Shown one piece after another: positions 58,361 to 64,000 of a stretch of DNA of 64,000 nt. The stretch is from Streptomyces sp. BHT-5-2 (GTDB taxonomy: Bacteria > Actinomycetota > Actinomycetes > Streptomycetales > Streptomycetaceae), in contig NZ_CP081497.1 of assembly GCF_019774615.1 (NCBI RefSeq), positions 558,001 to 622,000 on the forward strand, read 5' to 3'. The position numbers were made by a program, and so were the translations under genes. The notes under the pieces were generated by a model, which worked only from the letters and a program-made list of their open reading frames with translations, was not told where the DNA came from and did not search any database. Within the stretch, counting starts at the first letter, position 1. Each line of letters begins with the position of its first letter.

Positions 58361-59536
58361 ATGAGCGCGATCAGCACCGGCCACGCCGAGCGTGCGCGGC
58401 GGCTGCGCGCCGCCGAGGACGCCGCCGAGCGGATCGGCACCACCCTGGACGCCCACACCACCTGCGCCGAACTCGCCCGCTTCGTCTGCGGTGTGCTGTG
58501 CGACGCGGCCGCGGTGGAACTGCTGCCGCAGGAGGCCGTCGACGCGGCGCCGGGCGGGGCCGAGGCGGACGCCGGCCCCGACGGGGCGGAGGTCTCGCCG
58601 GCCGCCCTCCACCGGGTCGCCGCCGAGGGCCGCACCCGCCTCCTGGAACCGCGTGGCGCCACCGCCTCCGCCCCGGTGTCGATCCCGCTGCTGGCGCACG
58701 GCCGGCTGCACGGCGTCCTGCGCGCCGCCCGCGCCGGCGGCGGCTTCAGCGCGCACGAGACCGCCACCCTCCACCACGCGGCTCGGCTGGCGGCCGTCCA
58801 CCTCGCCCACGCCCAACGGCACGCCGCCGCCCGGCGCACCGCCCTGGACCTCCAGCGCGCCCTCCTGGCCGAGCCCGGCCGGCCGCACCCCAACCTGGAG
58901 CTGGCCACCCGCCATCTGCCGGCCGAGAGCGGCGCCCTGGTCGGCGGCGACTGGTGCGAGACGGTACGGCTGCACTTCGGGCGGACCCTGCTGGTCATGG
59001 GCGATGTGATGGGGCACGGCCTGGAGGCCGCCGTCGAGATGAACGCCTACCGCTCCGGCCTGCGCGAGGTCGCCGCCGCGGAGCTGCCGCCCCACCGGGT
59101 GCTGCGCCAGCTCGACACCGTGGTGGCCCGCGACGACCGCCGCCGCCCGGCGACCTGCCTGCTGGCCCAGCTCGACCCGGCCCGCGGGATCGCCTCGTTC
59201 GCCAGCGCCGGCCACCTCCCGCCGGTCGTCTTCGGCGCCGACGGCACCGCCCGGCTGCTCCCGGTGACCGCCGGACCCCCGCTGGGCACCGGCGCCGGCG
59301 GCTACGAACCGGTCACCCGCACCCTCACCCCCGACGACACCCTGCTGATGTTCACCGACGGCCTGGTCGAGCGGCGCGGCGAGGACATCGACGCCTCCCT
59401 GGCCAGGCTCGCCCGGATGCGGCTGCCGGCCGGCGCCGGTGTGGCCGAGGCCCTCGACGAGGTACTGCGGCACCTGGGCGGCCGGCCCGCCGAGGACGAT
59501 GTGGCGGTGCTGGCGGCGCGGATCCGCCGCCGCTGA
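58361..59536 (+). CDS. GAF-SpoIIE PP2C phosphatase
   Basis: This 391-residue protein has an N-terminal GAF-like sensor (about 10-165) and a SpoIIE-type PP2C domain (about 180-390). The latter shows ALVGGDWCETVRLHFGRTLL, VMGDVMGHGLEAAVEMN, SFASAGHLPPVVFG, LLMFTDGLVERRG and DDVAVLAARI. The metal-binding acidic residues are present, so it should be active. It is one of four SpoIIE phosphatases in the window and is convergent with another, 37 bp away. Confidence 0.88.
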   Translation: MSAISTGHAERARRLRAAEDAAERIGTTLDAHTTCAELARFVCGVLCDAAAVELLPQEAVDAAPGGAEADAGPDGAEVSPAALHRVAAEGRTRLLEPRGATASAPVSIPLLAHGRLHGVLRAARAGGGFSAHETATLHHAARLAAVHLAHAQRHAAARRTALDLQRALLAEPGRPHPNLELATRHLPAESGALVGGDWCETVRLHFGRTLLVMGDVMGHGLEAAVEMNAYRSGLREVAAAELPPHRVLRQLDTVVARDDRRRPATCLLAQLDPARGIASFASAGHLPPVVFGADGTARLLPVTAGPPLGTGAGGYEPVTRTLTPDDTLLMFTDGLVERRGEDIDASLARLARMRLPAGAGVAEALDEVLRHLGGRPAEDDVAVLAARIRRR

Positions 59537-59573
59537 GCGGGCAGCGCCACCCTCGGCGCCGTCACCGGCAGCG

Positions 59574-60698
59574 CTACGGCGTCGGGGCGTCCGGGCCGGA
59601 CTCCGGCGGCCGGGTGATCGCGATCATCGCGACGTCGTCGCCCAGGTTGCCGTCCGCGAACCGCAGCAGATCGTCGTGCAGCCGCCGGACCAGCGCGGCC
59701 GGGTCCGGTTCGTTCCAGTGCGTCAGCCGGTCGGTCAGCGGATAGAACGTCCCCGAGCGGTCCCGGGTCTCGATCACGCCGTCGGTGTAGAGCAGCAGCA
59801 CCTCGCCCGGTGCGAAGGCGAAGGACTCGACCTTGTAGTCGCCCTCCGCCGGGGCGGTCAGCCCCAGCGGCACCGCCGGCTCGGCGACCTCCAGCGACCG
59901 GACCCGTCCCGCGCGCAGCAGCAGCGGCGGCGGGTGCCCGCAATTGATCATCTCGATGGCCGGGCCGTCCTCGTGCACGTCCATGACCAGGGCGGTGATG
60001 AAGGCCTCCGGGTCCTCCTCGGGGGCGTGCGCCTGGTTCCAGAACACCGAGTTGCCCAGGTGCGCGACGGCCGCCGGCAGCGGGAGGTTCTGGTAGGCCG
60101 AGCCCCGGAACGCCCCGACCAGCGCCGCGGCCTCCCCGATCGCGGCCAGGCCCTTGCCGCGGACGTCCCCGATCACCAGCCGGGCCCCGCCGGGCAGCGG
60201 CACCGCCCCGTAGAGGTCGCCGCCGATCTCGGCCTCCGCCTCCGCCGAGATGTACGCCGACTCGATGCGCAGCCGCCCGATCCGGTGCGGCAGCGGCCAC
60301 AGCAGCACCTGCTGGGCCGCCACCGCCACCGACCGCACCCGGCTCAGCTGCCGCTGGTGCCGGTCCCGGGCGTAACGGAAGACCGTGACCAGCACCGAGA
60401 GCACGAACAGCGCGGCGATCTGCGCCTCGTGGTTCGCGGTCGTCAGCCCGCCGTGCAGATGGCCGATGAGGATCTGGGCGGCCACGGCCAGGGCGCCGAC
60501 GGCCGCGGTGCTGCGGGCCCCGGCGAACGCGGCGGTCAGCGCCGGGGCGGCCACCAGGAACGGGCCCAGGTGGATGGTGGTGGGCGAGTTGAGGTCCAGT
60601 GCGGTGACCGCCGCGATCAGCACGAGCGGAAGGGCGATCAGCCCGCGGCTCAGCCGCCAGGGCCGGCCGCTGCGGGAGGAACCGCGCCGGACGCGCAT
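59574..60698 (-). CDS. Membrane-bound SpoIIE PP2C phosphatase
   Basis: This 374-residue protein has four or so N-terminal membrane helices (residues 20-120) and a cytosolic SpoIIE domain. The latter has AEIGGDLYGAVPLPGGARLV, IGDVRGKGLAAIGEAAALVG, INCGHPPPLLLRAG, LLLYTDGVIETRDRSG and DDVAMIAITRP. This is the common actinobacterial type with an integral membrane sensor. The ATG is preceded by a near-perfect AAGAGGAGG. The terminator of the exported-protein gene lies between its promoter and that gene. Confidence 0.9.
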   Translation of the reverse strand: MRVRRGSSRSGRPWRLSRGLIALPLVLIAAVTALDLNSPTTIHLGPFLVAAPALTAAFAGARSTAAVGALAVAAQILIGHLHGGLTTANHEAQIAALFVLSVLVTVFRYARDRHQRQLSRVRSVAVAAQQVLLWPLPHRIGRLRIESAYISAEAEAEIGGDLYGAVPLPGGARLVIGDVRGKGLAAIGEAAALVGAFRGSAYQNLPLPAAVAHLGNSVFWNQAHAPEEDPEAFITALVMDVHEDGPAIEMINCGHPPPLLLRAGRVRSLEVAEPAVPLGLTAPAEGDYKVESFAFAPGEVLLLYTDGVIETRDRSGTFYPLTDRLTHWNEPDPAALVRRLHDDLLRFADGNLGDDVAMIAITRPPESGPDAPTP

Positions 60699-60710
60699 AC
60701 CTCCTCTTTA

Positions 60711-60750
60711 CACCTGTGGCGGCCCGTCCGCCCACAGGCCGCCGCAGGTG
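60711..60750 (-). terminator. Terminator after the small exported protein gene
   Basis: CACCTG-t-GGCGGCC pairs with GGCCGCC-g-CAGGTG around a 12-nt loop, 6 bp past the stop codon at 60756. Confidence 0.65.
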
Positions 60751-60755
60751 CGGGA

Positions 60756-61196
60756 TCAGAGCGTGACGGCCTTCGTCGCGTCCGCGTAGTGGGCGCCACG
60801 CGGGGTGACGACGGCCGCCTCGATCACGACGCGCTGCTTCTTGTGGAACACCGAGCCGGGCTTGGGGTGCAGGACCAGCCGGACGATGTGGTTGCGGGCG
60901 TCGCAGCTCAGCTTCTTGTTGGCGAGCGTCCCGGTGGCCACGGCCTTGTGGTGGCCCTTGGCGACCAGGCTGGTGGCGGTCGCGGCCAGGTGCACGGTCG
61001 ACCCCGGGTCGCAGGAGTAGGTCAGCTCGGCGGTGACGGCCGCTGGGCGCCCGGCGCCGAGCGCGACCTTGCCGACGGCCACCGAGTTGGCCTTGGCGAA
61101 GGCCGGGGAGGCCAGGGCCCCGACGGCGCCGGCGGCGAGCAGCAGGGCCGTGGCGGTGGTGCCGGCGATCCGGCGGACGGGACGGTTGGGCTTCAC
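60756..61196 (-). CDS. Small exported protein of unknown function
   Basis: This 146-residue protein has a clear Sec signal (GTTATALLLAAGAVGALASPAFA) and a mature part of about 110 residues. That part is basic and probably beta-rich, with two cysteines in YSCDPGS and KLSCDAR that could form a disulphide. I do not recognise a family. The GTG at 61196 has GGAG ten bases upstream. It stands alone with its own terminator. Confidence 0.75.
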   Translation of the reverse strand: MKPNRPVRRIAGTTATALLLAAGAVGALASPAFAKANSVAVGKVALGAGRPAAVTAELTYSCDPGSTVHLAATATSLVAKGHHKAVATGTLANKKLSCDARNHIVRLVLHPKPGSVFHKKQRVVIEAAVVTPRGAHYADATKAVTL

Positions 61197-61334
61197 TGAG
61201 GTTCACTCCACGGGTGTGGTGCGCGCCCGGTCGGGTGCGCGGACGGTTTGCCTGTCGTCCGGAGTGAGGGCGATTCCCGTCGCGAGGTTGCCGGTTGGGC
61301 CCGGGAGGTTCCGGAGGCCCGGGTTCCGGCGGCC

Positions 61335-61374
61335 GGCGGCCCCGGTGGGGCGGGGGAGCCCCACCGGGGCCGCC
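61335..61374 (-). terminator. Strong terminator after the exported/anchored protein gene
   Basis: A 17-bp perfect stem (61335-61351 with 358-374) with a 6-nt loop begins 20 bp after the stop codon at 61395. Confidence 0.8.
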
Positions 61375-61394
61375 CGGCCCGGCCGCGCGTCCGC

Positions 61395-62264
61395 TCAGAC
61401 GCGCGGCGGCAGCTGCGCCGGCCGGCCCGACCCGCGCGTCATGCGGTAGCCGCCGATGCCCGCCAGCGCCGCCAGCACACCGCCCACCGCGGTCCACACC
61501 CAGCGGTCCGACCACCGGCCCGAGGACCAGCCGCCGTCCGGCGCACCGTCCGCGGCCGGCTGCTCCGCCGAGCTGCTCGGCTGCGGCTCGGGCGAGGCGG
61601 TACCCGCGCCCGCCACCAGCGGGGCCGACAGCCGGCCGTCCACGGCCCGGGCGCCGCCCACGTCGGTCGCGGACGCCTTGACCTCCGCCTGGACCGGCTG
61701 CCCCAGATCCTCCTGGGGCAGGTCGACGACGGTCAGCCGGACGTAATAGTTGCCCGGCAGCGGGTCGTTCGACCACTGCTCCGCCCAGCCGCGCACCGTG
61801 CGCAGCGCACAGGACAGCTCGACCGACCCGGCGTCCTGCGCCGCCGTCCTGGTCGTCGCGCCGTAGCGGCACGCCTGCCGGCGCCGCAGCCCGTCGTAGA
61901 CGTCCAGCTGCCAGGTTGCCGTGCCGTGCCGCGCGGACTGCGGCACCGTCACCTTGGCGTCGACGGTGACCTGCTGCCCGACGTCGGCCGGCAGTACCCA
62001 GTACAGGTAGTCGCCGGTGGAGGCACTGGCGGTGGCCCGCTGGTCCAGGGCGATCGGGGTGGAGGTACGGAACGACGTACCGGCCTCCGTCGGGCCCTTG
62101 GCGGCATCCCCGTCACCGGTACTGGCACTGGGACTCGGGCTCGGGCTGTCGGCCACGGCCGCGCCGGCCCCCGCCACACCGCCGGCGAACACCAGCGCCG
62201 CCGCGCTCGCCAGCAGCCCCGCAGCCCGCGCCGCACGGGCCGTCATGTCGCGTAGGTTCCGCAT
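61395..62264 (-). CDS. Exported, C-terminally anchored protein of unknown function
   Basis: This 289-residue protein has a signal peptide (GLLASAAALVFAGGVAGAG, then VADS) and a Ser/Pro linker. An extracellular domain with two central cysteines (QACRYGA, VELSCAL) follows, and a C-terminal membrane helix (WVWTAVGGVLAALAGIGG) precedes a basic tail. Its ATG overlaps the upstream vWA gene stop by one base (TGATG), so the two are coupled and probably interact at the membrane. The domain resembles that of the vWA partner's C-terminal half in length and pattern. Confidence 0.75.
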   Translation of the reverse strand: MRNLRDMTARAARAAGLLASAAALVFAGGVAGAGAAVADSPSPSPSASTGDGDAAKGPTEAGTSFRTSTPIALDQRATASASTGDYLYWVLPADVGQQVTVDAKVTVPQSARHGTATWQLDVYDGLRRRQACRYGATTRTAAQDAGSVELSCALRTVRGWAEQWSNDPLPGNYYVRLTVVDLPQEDLGQPVQAEVKASATDVGGARAVDGRLSAPLVAGAGTASPEPQPSSSAEQPAADGAPDGGWSSGRWSDRWVWTAVGGVLAALAGIGGYRMTRGSGRPAQLPPRV

Positions 62265-63550
62265 CAGTTGGTCCTCCAGACGGTGATGCGCCAACGGGAG
62301 ATCCAGCCCCAGACCAGGCCGCCCACCAGACCGGCGAGCGCCAGGGCGGCCAGCAGCCACCAGCCCCGGCCGAGGCCGAAGGAGGCCACGTCGGAGGCGT
62401 CGTGCGGCCCGTCGACGACGTCGACGGCCAGCTCCACCGGCAGGCCGGGCTCGGTCTTGACCGAGGGCGCCGCGGAGAAGGAGTTGCTGACCTGGAGGCA
62501 GACCGTCTCGGGCGCCTCGTCCGAGGAACCGCCCTTGGCCTTGGCGTAGCGCAGCCCGGTCGAGATGACGTCGGTCCGCCCGTCACCGGCCTCCGCGCCG
62601 CGGACGATCTCCCGGCCGTGCACGGTCGAGGCCCGCAGCAGCACCCCGTAGTCGTTGTCGACCGCGCGGTCCGCGCCGATACTCACCGCGGCGCGCAGCT
62701 CCTGGCCCGGCTTGACGTCGACCCGGTACCAGCGGTGCTCGGCGAACTTCTCCCGGTCGCTGTAGAGACCCGGCTTGAGCGTCGGCGCCTTGTCGCACTG
62801 CGCGGCGCCCTGTGTCGTCACCGGAGTGGCCGTCTTCCGGGCCGTGCGGTTCACCAACTGGTGCACCCGGTCCCGCAGTTGGGCGGTGTGCTGCACCGAG
62901 GTGTACGTCCCGCCGGTGGCCTCGGCGATACAGCTCAGCTGACGGCGGGTCTTGGCGTCCGGCAGCAGGCCGAGGGTGTCCACGGTGAGGTGGATGCCCT
63001 GGGCGGCGATGTCCCGGGCCACCTGGCAGGGGTCCAGCGGCTGGCAGGTGTCCTCGCCGTCGGTGATCAGGACGATCCGGCGCTGGCCGTCGCCGCCCTT
63101 GAGGTCCTGGGCGGCGGCCTGTAGGGCCGGACCGATCGGCGTCCAGCCGGTGGGCACGAGCGTGGCCACCGCGGTCTTGGCCTCGGTCCGGTCCAGCGGC
63201 CCGACCGGGTAGAGCAGCTTGGTGTCCGTGCAGCCGACCGTGCGGTCGTTGCCGGGGTAGTTGGCACCGAGCGTCCGTATCCCGAGCTGGACGTCCTTCG
63301 GCACGGCGTCCAGCACCTCGTTGAACGCCTGCTTCGCCGCGGCCATCCGGCTCTGCCCGTCGATGTCCCGGGCCCGCATCGAACCGCTGACGTCGAGGGT
63401 CAGCTCCACCTTGGGGGCGGCCGGCTTCGTGGGTTCGCCGGCCGACGCCGGCGTGGGTGACAGCGCCATCGCCATCGCGGCGAGCAGCCCGCACACCCCG
63501 GCCGCCAGCCTTCTTCTGGTGATCCGTCTGGTGATCGTCGTGGTGATCAT
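62264..63550 (-). CDS. Exported vWA-domain protein with C-terminal membrane anchor
   Basis: This 428-residue protein has a signal peptide (LAAGVCGLLAAMAMALSPTPASA). A vWA domain follows directly, with the MIDAS motif LDVSGSMRARD near residue 52, the Thr in PTGWTPIGPAL and the acidic VLITDGEDTC. A second extracellular domain precedes a C-terminal helix (WWLLAALALAGLVGGLVWG). A metal-dependent adhesion or assembly role at the surface is likely. ATG 63550 is chosen; the upstream open frame to 63817 lacks a signal and has poor codon bias. Confidence 0.85.
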   Translation of the reverse strand: MITTTITRRITRRRLAAGVCGLLAAMAMALSPTPASAGEPTKPAAPKVELTLDVSGSMRARDIDGQSRMAAAKQAFNEVLDAVPKDVQLGIRTLGANYPGNDRTVGCTDTKLLYPVGPLDRTEAKTAVATLVPTGWTPIGPALQAAAQDLKGGDGQRRIVLITDGEDTCQPLDPCQVARDIAAQGIHLTVDTLGLLPDAKTRRQLSCIAEATGGTYTSVQHTAQLRDRVHQLVNRTARKTATPVTTQGAAQCDKAPTLKPGLYSDREKFAEHRWYRVDVKPGQELRAAVSIGADRAVDNDYGVLLRASTVHGREIVRGAEAGDGRTDVISTGLRYAKAKGGSSDEAPETVCLQVSNSFSAAPSVKTEPGLPVELAVDVVDGPHDASDVASFGLGRGWWLLAALALAGLVGGLVWGWISRWRITVWRTN

Positions 63551-63806
63551 CGCCGGATCGTATGGAGTAAATCGGCCCGACTCCAAAACGACCCTGACGG
63601 AGGGTCGCAAACGCCGCGTAGCGGGAGCGGCCGCCCGGAACCCCTCCCTCCTCCTCCACCCGGCCGGACGGGGAGCATCTTGGCGCGTCCACCCATGTCG
63701 CCCGGCGCCGGAACGCGATAGGAATTCTTGGCAACCCGCGGGTAACCCCGCGGGCCCCAGGAGCCGTGAGCACTCGCGGACCAGCGACAGAACGGAGACG
63801 CAGCCG
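63551..63806. other. Divergent intergenic region with a double CCCGCGGG palindrome
   Basis: These 256 bp contain no gene. CCCGCGGG occurs twice (63735-63742 and 63747-63754) four bases apart, forming a possible hairpin about 50 bp before the oxidase start. An AT-richer stretch near 63565 probably holds the vWA gene promoter. Confidence 0.5.
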
Positions 63807-64000
63807 ATGCCGTCCACGCCCCAGCACTTCGGCGACTTCCAGCAACAGATCTACGCCGACGGCCTGCGCGGCGAACTGCCCGAGCTGCCGGTGACCTTCG
63901 CCGACCTGGAGGCGGGCGCGGAGGCGGTCCTCCCGGCGCAGGTCTGGTCGTACGTGGCCGGCGGCGCGGGCGACGAGCACACCCAGCGGGCCAACGCCGC
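63807..64000 (+). CDS. Alpha-hydroxy-acid oxidase / lactate 2-monooxygenase-like enzyme (5' part)
   Basis: The first 64 codons are present; the window ends inside the gene. The start reads MPSTPQHFGDFQQQIYADG, followed by FADLEAGAEAVLPAQVWSYV and AGGAGDEHTQRANA. This is the N-terminus of FMN-dependent alpha-hydroxy-acid dehydrogenases, close to lactate 2-monooxygenase. The FMN site and catalytic His lie outside the window. CGGAGAC upstream could act as the ribosome site. Confidence 0.8.
   Translation, partial: MPSTPQHFGDFQQQIYADGLRGELPELPVTFADLEAGAEAVLPAQVWSYVAGGAGDEHTQRANA

Noticed and set aside
1..64000. tRNA or rRNA genes
   Set aside because: No cloverleaf-like or rRNA-like segments were recognised in the intergenic gaps. 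A tRNAscan run would settle it.

Overview
The window is high-GC actinomycete DNA, almost certainly a Streptomyces chromosome. Third codon positions are strongly G/C, GTG and TTG starts are common, and Streptomyces-type families recur: SpoIIE-type PP2C phosphatases, a SAV_2336-type vWA protein, TerD, LCP proteins and secreted M4 and V8-like proteases. I see no rRNA, tRNA or CRISPR. All calls come from reading the sequence and from family knowledge; no database search was run.

Layout. 200-835 is a mycothiol-dependent isomerase-like enzyme. 940-1424 is a palindromic repeat module, directly followed by an IS110-family transposase. 2932-7682 holds an MFS transporter, a secreted M4 metalloprotease, a META-domain lipoprotein and a small conserved gene. 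8010-22061 is a nearly complete KstR2-regulon-like cluster for breaking down steroid rings C and D (HIP): fadE30, ipdF, kstR2, fadA6, ipdC, ipdB, ipdA, echA20, two further SDRs, a crotonase and three more acyl-CoA dehydrogenases. Two KstR2-like operators lie in its two divergent promoter regions. The CoA ligase expected at the head of the pathway (FadD3 type) survives only as a frameshifted C-terminal fragment. 22075-22637 is an inverted copy of the first repeat module, so the two modules bracket about 21 kb. 22681-31206 carries transport, secreted hydrolase, CaiB and TPR genes.

31222-44304 is the most unusual block. It has two large multi-sensor SpoIIE phosphatases and a uracil-DNA glycosylase, then a tightly overlapping four-gene operon read leftwards: Trypco1-like protein, trypsin-VMAP protein, MoxR AAA+ ATPase, and an 1176-residue SAV_2336-type protein with a vWA-like region, a pseudokinase and a degenerate ParA/MinD-like domain. 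This matches the vWA-MoxR-VMAP ternary systems, which were predicted by comparative genomics to be conflict or self-recognition systems and remain little studied in the laboratory.

44623-64000 is a mosaic of housekeeping and envelope genes: a zinc-ribbon SDR, MmcQ/YjbR, alcohol dehydrogenase, GlsB-type membrane protein, TerD, TatA, LCP, a TPM-domain protein, an ArsR-MgtA pair, a membrane glycosyltransferase-like protein, two more SpoIIE phosphatases, a vWA/exported protein pair, and the start of an FMN-dependent alpha-hydroxy-acid oxidase cut by the window end. Several gene ends carry long GC-rich hairpins that look like terminators. Decayed genes lie at 7905-8267, 16405-16819 and 36781-37206.
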